Positions 1 to 8,689 of a DNA stretch of 33,324 nt are shown piece by piece (position 1 is the first letter of the stretch; every line of letters starts with the position of its first letter). The DNA is from Clostridiales bacterium. Its GTDB lineage: Bacteria > Bacillota > Clostridia > Christensenellales > CAG-314. Position numbers and translations under genes: made by a program. The notes below the pieces were generated by a model. It ran no database searches. It saw only the letters and a list, made by a program, of their open reading frames with translations, and was not told the DNA's origin. The stretch is from NCBI GenBank assembly GCA_022508325.1, contig JAFLVL010000008.1:3585-36908 (forward strand), in the 5' to 3' direction.

Positions 1-5
1 ATGTA

Positions 6-68
6 GGCGAGGGTGTTCGGCTGGGACGCATTGCGAAGCACCTAAGTTCCCAGACAAATACCCGAGCC
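6..68. repeat. Imperfect hairpin repeat, copy A, next to the parC stop codon
   Basis: Arms GGCGAGGGTGTTCGGCTGGGA (6-26) and TCCCAGACAAATACCCGAGCC (48-68); related to the copy at 8625-8689. Confidence 0.7.
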
Positions 69-69
69 G

Positions 70-2556
70 CTATTCTTTATCTGCCGAGACACAGTAACGG
101 AGTACGCGCTCAACAGCTATTCCACCGCGCTTGCCGTGAGGTAGTTTGCCCTTGTGATTCTTGCTTTCGACAGACACTTCACTACTGTCTACAACGTAGG
201 TGGTCGCCTTGTCATAAATGGCGAATTTGAAATGATTGCCGTTGACGTAGCTTGCAAATACCAACGAAGTGCCGTTTACGCCAAACTCGATACCTTTGGT
301 TCCTTTACAGTTGCGCGCATGTTTGGTAATGTCGGTGACTGCCAGACGTTTCAAAAATCCTTTATTGGTTGCCATCACTACTTCGCCTGCGTCCTTATCA
401 ATTTGTCCCGCGAAAATCACGAACTCGCCGTCGTTGAGGTTGATACAGTGTACGCCGCCGGCGACTCTGCCTTGAATAGGAATCTCTCTAACATCAAATC
501 TCGTACAGCCGCCGCGGTTGGTCACGTAGAAAATCTCTGTGTTCTCGCGCACGACTTCTACCTTGAACACCTCGTCGCCTTCCTTGCCTTTGTAGCCTTG
601 GAAGGAGGATTTGAGCAGCTGGTACTCTTTCCATTCCGAACGCTTGATAAGTCCTTGACGGGTGTAGATAAGCAGCTCGCCTGACGGCTCTTCATTCGCC
701 CCCAGCACAAACACTCCGACAGGTATTTCGCCCATTGTAGCGTCTTTGAAGAGCTGAGAAAGGGTTTGTCCATTGTCGCGGTACTTCACTTCGGGCAGTT
801 CGCCCACCGTCATCTTGTAGCAATTGCCCAAATTGCTGAAGAACATTACCTTAGCGTCAGTCTGTGTTTCGACAGCGCGAGTGAGTAAATTTCCGTCAGT
901 GGAGCCTATAGCGTCTTTGTTGGAGAGATTGAAGTTCTTAATCGGCATACGCTTGACGGTGTAGTCGGCGGCGATGCCCACCACCACCTGTTCAACAGGC
1001 TTCTCGTCCGTTTCGCTCGGGATCTCGACGTCCTCTTCCGTCTTGCACAGTTCGGTGCGGCGTGGCGACTTGTAGCTGCGCTTCAATGCCGACAGCTCCG
1101 ACTTGATTAGTTCCATTTGCTCGCGCTTGTTGTTGATGATGACGTTGAGCCGAGCAATGGTACGTTCCAGCTCTTGCAGCTCGTTGACGAGCTTAGATAC
1201 TTCTAATTTGGTGATACGCGCAAGGCGTAAGTCGAGAATCGCCTGCGCCTGTCTGTCGGATAGGTCAAAGCGAACGCGCAGTTTGCTCTTAGCGTCGGAG
1301 GTGCTTGCCGCATTCTTGATAATCTGAATAACCTCGTCGATATTCTGAACGGCGATTACAAGTCCCTTGACGATATGTGCGCGTTCCTTCGCCTCGTCCA
1401 GTTCAAACTTACTGCGTCTAAGAATTACGTCGCGTTGATAGGAAACGTAATAAGCAATTATATCGAGCAGTCCCATCAACTGCGGTTTGCCGTCGGCAAT
1501 AGCCACCATGTTGATGCCGTAGCTCATCTGTAGCTGTGAATACTTGTACAGCGCCCTGATAATCTTGTCAACGTCGCAGTCCTTGCGCAGTTTAATTACG
1601 GCACGCAGTCCTTCCTTATCGCTTTCGTCTACAATTTCGGAAATTCCTGCGAACAGGTCCTTCTTCTCGTCCTTCAACGCGGCAATTTTAATAAGCATAT
1701 CGGCTTTGTTTACGCCGTAGGGAATTTCGGTTATCACGATGTTGCGTCTGTCGCCTGGGGCAACCTCGATGTGCATTTTCGCGCGAATAGTGATCTTGCC
1801 CTTGCCGGTTTCGTACGCCTGCAAAAGTCCGTCTCCAGGGATAACGTGTCCGCCTGTGGGGAAATCCGGCCCCTTGATGATCTTCATCATGGCGTTCAAG
1901 GTTATTCTGTTGTTGTCGATAAATGCAATCGTGCCGTCAATGACCTCGCCGAAGTTGTGGGGAGGAATATTTGTTGCAAGACCTACCGCAATACCTGTCG
2001 CGCCGTTTACAAGCAAGTTCGGAAAGCGTCCGGGGAGCATATCGGGTTCTTTGGTCGTGTCGTCAAAGTTTCTCGACCAACGCACCGTGTCTTTCTCTAT
2101 GTCACGAAGTAATTCGATAGCCACAGGCGAGAGCTTTGCCTCGGTGTAACGCATTGCCGCGGCAGAGTCTCCGTCGATATTGCCGAAGTTGCCTTGACCG
2201 AGAATTAGCGGCACGTTCATTGCAAACGGTTGAGCCATACGCACCATTGCGTCGTAAATCGAGCTGTCGCCGTGCGGGTGGTATCTACCCATGCAGTCAC
2301 CGACAATACGCGCGGATTTTCTCGTGGGCTTGTCGGGAGTGTTGCCCTGCTCGTACATTGAGTACAAAATTCTTCTCTGAACGGGTTTCAAACCGTCCTC
2401 AACACGCGGCAAAGCGCGATCGAGTATAACGTGTTCGGCATAGGGCATCATGGATTCGTGCATCACCACTTCCATTGGCTTGGTAAGTAGGTTGCTGCCG
2501 TCCTCCATTTTTTCCAATTCATTGTGTTCCAAGTCAAAAATATCAAGCTGTTTCAC
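70..2556 (-). CDS. parC: Type IIA DNA topoisomerase subunit A (topoisomerase IV ParC / GyrA family)
   Basis: Motifs [56 protein letters not shown]. No QRRGGKG-type GyrA box seen in the C-terminal domain, so ParC is favoured. GTG start at 2556 behind AAGGAGGT. Follows the B subunit by 14 bp. Confidence 0.9.
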   Translation of the reverse strand: MKQLDIFDLEHNELEKMEDGSNLLTKPMEVVMHESMMPYAEHVILDRALPRVEDGLKPVQRRILYSMYEQGNTPDKPTRKSARIVGDCMGRYHPHGDSSIYDAMVRMAQPFAMNVPLILGQGNFGNIDGDSAAAMRYTEAKLSPVAIELLRDIEKDTVRWSRNFDDTTKEPDMLPGRFPNLLVNGATGIAVGLATNIPPHNFGEVIDGTIAFIDNNRITLNAMMKIIKGPDFPTGGHVIPGDGLLQAYETGKGKITIRAKMHIEVAPGDRRNIVITEIPYGVNKADMLIKIAALKDEKKDLFAGISEIVDESDKEGLRAVIKLRKDCDVDKIIRALYKYSQLQMSYGINMVAIADGKPQLMGLLDIIAYYVSYQRDVILRRSKFELDEAKERAHIVKGLVIAVQNIDEVIQIIKNAASTSDAKSKLRVRFDLSDRQAQAILDLRLARITKLEVSKLVNELQELERTIARLNVIINNKREQMELIKSELSALKRSYKSPRRTELCKTEEDVEIPSETDEKPVEQVVVGIAADYTVKRMPIKNFNLSNKDAIGSTDGNLLTRAVETQTDAKVMFFSNLGNCYKMTVGELPEVKYRDNGQTLSQLFKDATMGEIPVGVFVLGANEEPSGELLIYTRQGLIKRSEWKEYQLLKSSFQGYKGKEGDEVFKVEVVRENTEIFYVTNRGGCTRFDVREIPIQGRVAGGVHCINLNDGEFVIFAGQIDKDAGEVVMATNKGFLKRLAVTDITKHARNCKGTKGIEFGVNGTSLVFASYVNGNHFKFAIYDKATTYVVDSSEVSVESKNHKGKLPHGKRGGIAVERVLRYCVSADKE

Positions 2557-2570
2557 GGTACTCTACCTCC

Positions 2571-4535
2571 TTACACAAGCTCGTCGAATAAGGCGTCTTT
2601 GTCTTTATTGAAATCGGCAAATTCCGTAATGTACGCCTTGCGCGCGTCAATCTGGTCGCCCATAAGCGTCGTCACCATTCTCTCTGCCTCGGAGAAGTTC
2701 TCAATGGTCACTCGCATGAGCGTGCGAGTCTGGGGATTCATGGTCGTCTCCCACAGTTGCTCGGCGTTCATCTCGCCCAGTCCCTTGTAGCGTTGCAGTT
2801 CATACCCTCTGCCAAACTCCGAAACAACCTCTTGCAATTGATAGTCGTCGTAGGCGTAGCGTACTTTGTCCTTTTTGGAAACCTTATACAGCGGCGGCAT
2901 ACCTATGTACACGTGTCCGTCTGTGATAAGCTCGCGCATATAGCGGAAGAAGAATGTGAGTAGAATTGCCCTTATGTGCGCGCCGTCTTGGTCGGCGTCG
3001 GACAAAATGATAATTTTGTCATATTTGAGGTCGTCTATATTGAAGTCCTCTTCGCCTATGCCTGTGTCAAGCGCAGAGATGAGGGAACGAATTTCTTCGT
3101 TTGCAAGCACTTGGTCAATACGCTTGCGTTCGGCATTCAACGGCTTGCCGCGTAATGGTAAAATTGCCTGAAAACGACGGTTTCTAGCCTGCTTTGCCGA
3201 GCCGCCTGCCGAGTCTCCCTCAACGATAAACAGCTCGTTCTTAGACGCGTCTTTGCCTGTACAGCTAGCGAGCTTGCCGACAAGTGTTGAGTTGAAAATA
3301 CTGTTTTTTTGTCGGGTGACCTCTTTGGCTTTGCGAGCGGCTTCGCGTACCTTTGCCGACGCGATAGATTTTTTGATAATAGTTTCTGCCGTTTGCGAAT
3401 TGCCGTTAAGCAGTTGATTGAACGCTTCCGTAGCCAAAGCTTCGCACGCTATACGCGCCTCGACGTTGCCGAGCTTGGTCTTGGTCTGACCTTCAAACTG
3501 CACGTTTGCCATCTTGACGGACATAACCAGAGTTATACCCTCGCGGAAGTCCTCGCCGATAAGGTTGTCATCCTTAGCCTTCAAGAAACCGTTCGCGCGG
3601 GCGTAGTCGTTCATAACCTTGGTCATGGCGGTCTTAAGTCCCGTCTCGTGCATACCGCCTTCGCCTGTGGGAATATTGTTTACGTAAGAAATCAGGTTTT
3701 CGGTGTAGTTTGAGGTGTATTGAAAGGCAAATTCCAGCTCCAACGTGTCGTTTTTGCCCGCCCAATACAAGGGGTTAAGGTGCAAAGGCGCTTTGTTTTC
3801 GTTCAGGTACAGTACGAAATCTTTAAGTCCGCCGTCGTAGCAGAAGGTCTCTGTGCGAACTTCGCCGAAATCGTCGGTCATACGCTCGTCTGTCAAAACG
3901 AAAGTAATGCCCTTGTTGAGAAAGGCTAGCTCCTTCACGCGCTTGTGAATAACCTCAAAGTCCATCTGAATGTTCTTGAACACGCGCGAGTCAGCAAGAA
4001 ACGTTATCGTTGAGCCGTGCTCCTTCGTCTCGCCGATTTTTGTGAGTTTGTCCTTTGGCACGCCCGAAAGAACCTTATTCGTTTCGGGGTCAACAGGGCT
4101 GTGGAAGTGCTGAACGTACTCGAAGCCGCCCTTCTTGACGTTGACGGTGAGCCAGCTGGACAGCGCGTTGGTTACGCTTGCGCCAACACCGTGCAGACCT
4201 CCTGAAAAAGTGTAGTTGTCGTTGTTGAACTTGCCGCCTGCGTGAAGCTGCGTGAACACCACCTCTACGCCCGATATGTGAAGCTGCGGATGCTCGTCTA
4301 CGGGTATACCGCGACCGTTGTCGGCTACCGTTACGCTGCCGTCATGGTGCAAAGTTATTTCTACGCGGTCGGCGAATCCGTTGGTCGCTTCGTCTACGGC
4401 GTTATCTACTATTTCCCAAAGAAGGTGATGAAGACCGTTTCGACCGGTTGTGCCGATATACATACCGGGACGCATGCGCACGGCATCAAGACCTTCGAGA
4501 ACCTGAATATCTTTTGCTTCGTAAGTTTTGCCCAC
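2571..4535 (-). CDS. parE: Type IIA DNA topoisomerase subunit B (ParE / GyrB family)
   Basis: LEGLDAVRMRPGMYIG, TQLHAGGKF, SGGLHGVGASVTNALS, EGDSAGGSAKQARNR. Start revised to GTG at 4535 (GTGGGCAAAACTTACGAAGCA) behind TTGGAGGT; the track's extension to 4646 looks non-coding. Confidence 0.92.
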   Translation of the reverse strand: MGKTYEAKDIQVLEGLDAVRMRPGMYIGTTGRNGLHHLLWEIVDNAVDEATNGFADRVEITLHHDGSVTVADNGRGIPVDEHPQLHISGVEVVFTQLHAGGKFNNDNYTFSGGLHGVGASVTNALSSWLTVNVKKGGFEYVQHFHSPVDPETNKVLSGVPKDKLTKIGETKEHGSTITFLADSRVFKNIQMDFEVIHKRVKELAFLNKGITFVLTDERMTDDFGEVRTETFCYDGGLKDFVLYLNENKAPLHLNPLYWAGKNDTLELEFAFQYTSNYTENLISYVNNIPTGEGGMHETGLKTAMTKVMNDYARANGFLKAKDDNLIGEDFREGITLVMSVKMANVQFEGQTKTKLGNVEARIACEALATEAFNQLLNGNSQTAETIIKKSIASAKVREAARKAKEVTRQKNSIFNSTLVGKLASCTGKDASKNELFIVEGDSAGGSAKQARNRRFQAILPLRGKPLNAERKRIDQVLANEEIRSLISALDTGIGEEDFNIDDLKYDKIIILSDADQDGAHIRAILLTFFFRYMRELITDGHVYIGMPPLYKVSKKDKVRYAYDDYQLQEVVSEFGRGYELQRYKGLGEMNAEQLWETTMNPQTRTLMRVTIENFSEAERMVTTLMGDQIDARKAYITEFADFNKDKDALFDELV

Positions 4536-4660
4536 TTGTAAAACCTCCAAAATTTGTATAAATATGACAACCTCACCGTCGCCATTTCGGGCGCTGTCTG
4601 CACTTGCACAAGCGCGGTTTGGCAGTCGCATTATGTCCTGAAACACAATAACGTATAATA

Positions 4661-4689
4661 ATTATATCATATTATATTATATAATGCAA
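4661..4689 (-). promoter_or_regulatory. Predicted sigma-A promoter of parE-parC
   Basis: Minus strand TTGCAT-17-TATAAT with extended -10 TGATATAAT. Confidence 0.65.
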
Positions 4690-4833
4690 GCATAATTTTT
4701 AATAATTATTCACGAAAAAATATCGAAATGCGGTCAAATTTTTGTTTATACAGAATACAATGCATAATTATAAATTATTTTGCATAAATATACGAAACAA
4801 ATGTATATTTATTCATTTATTTTTCGACAAAAT

Positions 4834-4855
4834 AAGGCGGGATTCCTCCCACCTT
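4834..4855 (-). terminator. Probable terminator hairpin of the small membrane protein / hydrolase unit
   Basis: Minus strand AAGGTGGGA-GGAA-TCCCGCCTT followed by ATTTTG; weak T tract. Confidence 0.5.
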
Positions 4856-4865
4856 ACGCTCTTAG

Positions 4866-5072
4866 TTATTCTTTGTCTTGCTCTATCGCTTTGTTGTTCT
4901 TTTCTTGTTTTATTCGAGATACCGAAATTATTATTGAAAGCGTCTGTCCGACAATTAAGGAAACAAAACCGATAATTCTGAATGCTAAACTGTCTATTCT
5001 AAATAGAGAAATCAGAATAAATACAATAGCAATAACGTTGAAAATCAACGACAGTATTCTTATTGTTTTCAT
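4866..5072 (-). CDS. Small membrane protein, about 68 aa, two predicted TM helices
   Basis: MKTIRILSLIFNVIAIVFILISLFRIDSLAFRIIGFVSLIVGQTLSIIISVSRIKQ; start at 5072 behind GAGAGGT. Confidence 0.65.
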   Translation of the reverse strand: MKTIRILSLIFNVIAIVFILISLFRIDSLAFRIIGFVSLIVGQTLSIIISVSRIKQEKNNKAIEQDKE

Positions 5073-5092
5073 GCCATACCTCTCGAACTTTT

Positions 5093-5998
5093 TTATTGCG
5101 CGAGCTTGGCGTCCAACCAATCGGCGACGTCGGAGTATACCTGCTCCTTGCACTTCTCGTTCAGTATTTCGTGGCGCGCGCCGTCGTAGATATGCGTCGT
5201 GACGTCGGACACTTTGACTTTGTTGACGTAGAACCTCTCCAGTTTCTTAACGCCTTTCGAATACGCGCCGACAGGGTCGTCCGAGCCTGCAATAATCAAA
5301 AGGGGCTTTTCGACGTTGATTTGGCTGTAATACGCTTTTTTGTAAAGGTTTGTAATGCCGTTCATGAAGGTGCGATAGAAATTCGCCGAGCAGGTAAAGC
5401 CGTTCATCGGGTCGTCGTTGTATTTCTTGACTTCCTCCTCGTCGGTATTCAGCCAAGCGTTAGTTCCCGGGAATTTCTTTTCATACAATTTGAAAGACAA
5501 ATTGACGATAAGCTGCGCAGGGTAGCGTCCGCCCTTGTGACGGCACATTCCGCGAGCTATCACGCGGCACAGAGTAAAGCTCACGTCCTTCATATAGTTA
5601 GAGCCGCAGAGGGCGAAGCCGACGACGTCGGGGTGCTCCTCTATCACTGCCTGCGTAACAAAACTGCCGTAGCTGTGTCCCATCATGAAAAGGGGCAATT
5701 TGTACTTTTCACGACAATAATCGAGAACTGCTAGCTGGTCGCGGACATTGTTAGTCCACATATCGCCCTCTTCATATCCGAAGCTGTCCTTTGCGGCGGT
5801 CAAACCGTGTCCGCGGTGATCGTTCATGACGACGATATAACCGCGACTGTTTAGAAACTGCGCAAAACCGTCGTAGCGAGCCGAGTGCTCCGCCATGCCG
5901 TGGGCAATTTTTACTACCGCCTTGGGATTCTTAACGTCATCCCAAACGTAAAGCTGTATTTCTCTGCCGTCGTGCGAAGTAAAACGCGATAAATTCAT
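5093..5998 (-). CDS. Alpha/beta hydrolase (serine aminopeptidase S33 / monoacylglycerol lipase-like)
   Basis: KIAHGMAEHSARYDGFA, NDHRGHG, GHSYGSF, GSDDPVG, HEILNE. Start at 5998 (MNLSRFTSHDG). Confidence 0.85.
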   Translation of the reverse strand: MNLSRFTSHDGREIQLYVWDDVKNPKAVVKIAHGMAEHSARYDGFAQFLNSRGYIVVMNDHRGHGLTAAKDSFGYEEGDMWTNNVRDQLAVLDYCREKYKLPLFMMGHSYGSFVTQAVIEEHPDVVGFALCGSNYMKDVSFTLCRVIARGMCRHKGGRYPAQLIVNLSFKLYEKKFPGTNAWLNTDEEEVKKYNDDPMNGFTCSANFYRTFMNGITNLYKKAYYSQINVEKPLLIIAGSDDPVGAYSKGVKKLERFYVNKVKVSDVTTHIYDGARHEILNEKCKEQVYSDVADWLDAKLAQ

Positions 5999-6029
5999 AG
6001 ATGCACCACCTTTTTGGTTTACTGAGATG

Positions 6030-6058
6030 ATTATATTATATGACTCTAAGAATGTCAA
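6030..6058 (-). promoter_or_regulatory. Consensus sigma-A promoter for the alpha/beta hydrolase
   Basis: Minus strand TTGACA-17-TATAAT, exact match to consensus boxes and spacing. Confidence 0.75.
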
Positions 6059-6090
6059 TATAGAGGGTAAAATTCGTACTTCGCAGGACT

Positions 6091-6141
6091 GAAATTGGCT
6101 TCGCCAGTGAAATTTGCCTTGCGGCAAGTGGAAAATTTCAC
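6091..6141. repeat. REP/MITE-like nested hairpin sequence upstream of murG
   Basis: TGGCTTCGCCA and TTGCCTTGCGGCAA hairpins; GTGAAATTT (6107-6115) pairs with AAATTTCAC (6133-6141). Confidence 0.6.
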
Positions 6142-6164
6142 TCAATTATGCATACACTATCATT

Positions 6165-7196
6165 ATGAAAATAGTATTTAGCGGCGGCGGAACAGCCGGA
6201 CACGTGACGCCTAATCTGGCGTTGATTGACAAAATTCCCAATGAAACGGTTTACTACATCGGCACAGACGGAATGGAAAAAACGTTGACGCAAAGCTACG
6301 TCGATAGCGGGGCTATTGCGGAATACTGCCAAATTTCTGCGCACAAGCTACAAAGAAAGCTGACGCCCAAAAATCTTCTTTTGCCCTTTCAGCTTATAAA
6401 AAGCGTAAAAGAGGCGAAAACTCACTTAAAGCGTATCAACCCCGACGTCATTTTCAGCAAAGGCGGGTTTGTGGGACTGCCTGTTATCATTGCAGGCAAA
6501 ATGCTCAAAATTCCCACTATAATTCACGAAAGCGATATGTCGTTGGGACTTGCAAACAAGATTTGCGCAAAGTTTTCTACGGAGTTTTTGGCGGCTTTCC
6601 CGTGCGACAAACGCGCAAAAGTCGTCGGACTCATCATTCGTGATGAGATTCTACGGGGCGACAGACAGCGCGGGCTTGAAACAATGGGCTTTGACAGCAA
6701 AAAACCGATTCTGCTCGTCACTGGAGGCAGTCTAGGGGCGCAAGCGTTGAACGAAGCTGTTGTAAATTGCAAACGCCTACGCGACAACTTCGATATTTTT
6801 GTAATTACGGGTAAAAACAAGAAAATTGACTGCGATTTTGTCAATCAAAAGGAATTCGTCTCCAATATGAACGACATTTTTGCGGCAAGTAGCGTGTGTC
6901 TGACCCGCGCAGGGTCGAATACCCTAGCCGAACTGACGCTTGCAGAAGTACCCTTCGTCACAGTACCGCTGACTAAGTGCTCGCGCGGCGAACAGGTAAA
7001 GAACGCCGAATGGTTCACAAGTCGCGGGTGCGGACTGATGCTAAGCGAAGAGAGCCTGAATGACAAGCTATACGGCGCAATAAACGCCGCCTACGACAGC
7101 CGCAACGCCATCATGACCAAACAGCGACTTCGTAAAGACATCTACGGCACGGACAAAACCGTCGAGATTATACTGAAGTACAAAAATTTAAAATAA
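6165..7196 (+). CDS. murG: UDP-N-acetylglucosamine--N-acetylmuramyl-(pentapeptide) pyrophosphoryl-undecaprenol N-acetylglucosamine transferase
   Basis: MKIVFSGGGTAGHVTPNLA, FSKGGFVGLPV, HESDMSLGLANKI, TGGSLGAQALN, RAGSNTLAE. The HESD form resembles staphylococcal-type MurG. Confidence 0.9.
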   Translation: MKIVFSGGGTAGHVTPNLALIDKIPNETVYYIGTDGMEKTLTQSYVDSGAIAEYCQISAHKLQRKLTPKNLLLPFQLIKSVKEAKTHLKRINPDVIFSKGGFVGLPVIIAGKMLKIPTIIHESDMSLGLANKICAKFSTEFLAAFPCDKRAKVVGLIIRDEILRGDRQRGLETMGFDSKKPILLVTGGSLGAQALNEAVVNCKRLRDNFDIFVITGKNKKIDCDFVNQKEFVSNMNDIFAASSVCLTRAGSNTLAELTLAEVPFVTVPLTKCSRGEQVKNAEWFTSRGCGLMLSEESLNDKLYGAINAAYDSRNAIMTKQRLRKDIYGTDKTVEIILKYKNLK

Positions 7197-7302
7197 ATTC
7201 GCGAATTGCGGACCTGCGCAACTCCCAAGTCCGACCGAGACGGATATACATTCGCTAGCACAAAGCGTTAGCGGCTGCGTACGAATTCTCGCATGTGGTA
7301 GG

Positions 7303-8220
7303 TCAATCTACATTGTTGATTCGTGCAATGCTTTGACACCGTTCTATCACCGCTTCGCGCAAGCGTTGCGGTTTTTCTACGCGAACGCCGTCACCGAGAG
7401 CTAAAATTTGATTGACGAGTATTTCGTCGTATGGCAACGTGGCGCGGGCTACGTGAGTTTCGCCGACCTTGGCGACGTTATTCGCGCCAAGCCACTCCTC
7501 GCAGGCAGACAGCGCGCTGTTCTCAACCGTCAAGATGACCTCGCATATTTCTTTGCCCTTCAAAACGTCTGTGTGAATGACGTTACTGTCCGCTTGAAAT
7601 TGCCTGCCGACGAATTTGTCTCCCACTTCCATCTTGACAATGCGCGACACTTTGAAATAGCGAAAACCGCGACGCAGACGACAAAAGGCGTAAACGTACC
7701 ACATGCCGTCTTTAAGAATGAGGCAATACGGCTCCACCACGCGCACCGTGTCGACCCCATCTTTGGAATGGTATTCGATAGAACAGAGCTTCTTTTGCGC
7801 GATGCACTCTGACAAAAGAGTCACCGCACTGCCCAAAGCATTGCCACCGTTGTCTACAATAAACTGCTCCGACCTAAGAATTGTGGCGTTGCTGTGCGAC
7901 CTGTGCAACCCTTGAAGCTTTTGGGTGACTTGGCGCGTGACGTCGTCCTGCAATGACGAGCTTTGCAAGCAAAACGTCAAGCGCTCGTATTCCTCGGGCG
8001 TAAAATAGGTTGCTTTGAGCTTATAGTTCTCAACTATCCTCCAACCGCCGCCTCGCCCGAGACAGGACTCGATAGGTACGCCGCCTTCGGAAAGCATTGC
8101 CATATAGCGATACACCGATCGTACGGATATTTCGAATTTTGTCGCCAAATCCTCTGCGCGAACCAGATCGTCGGCAGCAAGTAGCGTAGATAACATTCCA
8201 ACCAACACAGGAATTTGCAT
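7303..8220 (-). CDS. HTH (HTH_11/DeoR-type) plus WYL-domain transcriptional regulator, YafY family
   Basis: N-terminal LATKFEISVRSVYRYMAMLSEGGVPIESCLGRGGGWRI; WYL region GMWYVYAFCRLRRGFRYFKVSRI. Start at 8220 (MQIPVLVGML) behind GAGGC. Confidence 0.87.
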   Translation of the reverse strand: MQIPVLVGMLSTLLAADDLVRAEDLATKFEISVRSVYRYMAMLSEGGVPIESCLGRGGGWRIVENYKLKATYFTPEEYERLTFCLQSSSLQDDVTRQVTQKLQGLHRSHSNATILRSEQFIVDNGGNALGSAVTLLSECIAQKKLCSIEYHSKDGVDTVRVVEPYCLILKDGMWYVYAFCRLRRGFRYFKVSRIVKMEVGDKFVGRQFQADSNVIHTDVLKGKEICEVILTVENSALSACEEWLGANNVAKVGETHVARATLPYDEILVNQILALGDGVRVEKPQRLREAVIERCQSIARINNVD

Positions 8221-8263
8221 ATTATTGCCTCGCAAATAAAATGATAAATAAATATTAAAACAC

Positions 8264-8279
8264 TGACAATATATTGTCA
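8264..8279. promoter_or_regulatory. Palindromic operator 1, candidate WYL regulator site
   Basis: TGACAATATATTGTCA, a perfect 16-bp palindrome. Confidence 0.7.
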
Positions 8280-8317
8280 AGTTTTAAGCAAAAAATATTG
8301 TAAAATTTTGTAAATAC

Positions 8318-8333
8318 TGACATATAGTTGTCA
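8318..8333. promoter_or_regulatory. Palindromic operator 2, candidate WYL regulator site
   Basis: TGACATATAGTTGTCA; same TGACA-N6-TGTCA arms, 54 bp from site 1 centre to centre. Confidence 0.7.
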
Positions 8334-8380
8334 TGTATAGTATGCTACAATAAAAATACAAAATCGGGAGGTAGAAAACA

Positions 8381-8557
8381 ATGAAATTTGACTACAACCA
8401 AGAATTTGATATAAAAGAAATTTATCGCAAGTTGACCGCGCCCAGCCAACCTTTGATGGTGAAAGCAAGCGAATTTTTTGAAAGCACGGGCGACGACAAC
8501 CTGTGCAAATTGCAGGCAGTCGTAGAAAGATTTCTCACCTTGTCTACACAAGTTTGA
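8381..8557 (+). CDS. Short ORF, 58 aa, unknown function, possible gene remnant
   Basis: MKFDYNQEFDIKEIYRKLTAPSQPLMVKASEFFESTGDDNLCKLQAVVERFLTLSTQV; strong SD GGGAGGT, divergent from the WYL regulator and downstream of its candidate operators. Confidence 0.5.
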   Translation: MKFDYNQEFDIKEIYRKLTAPSQPLMVKASEFFESTGDDNLCKLQAVVERFLTLSTQV

Positions 8558-8624
8558 TACTTACCGAATGTTATCTCACAACAATCATTTTTGAAGGCGC
8601 GGGGGTTTCCGCTATTAACTTATT

Positions 8625-8689
8625 GAGGCTCGGGTGTTCGGATTGGGCACCTCACGAAGTGCGAAGTCCCATCCGAACACCCGAGCCTC
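8625..8689. repeat. Long hairpin repeat, copy B, abutting the ddl stop codon
   Basis: Perfect 19-bp arms GAGGCTCGGGTGTTCGGAT (8625-8643) and ATCCGAACACCCGAGCCTC (8671-8689); related to copy A at 6-68. Confidence 0.8.

Noticed and set aside
4536-4646. N-terminal extension of the ParE ORF (MFQDIMRLPNRACASADSARNG...)
   Set aside because: The homologous start VGKTYEAKD has a GTG codon with a strong SD (TTGGAGGT); the extension covers the likely 5' UTR.
4690-4830. AT-rich stretch upstream of parE as a possible replication origin
   Set aside because: No DnaA-box cluster or dnaA/dnaN neighbour seen; a promoter and adjacent terminator explain it adequately.
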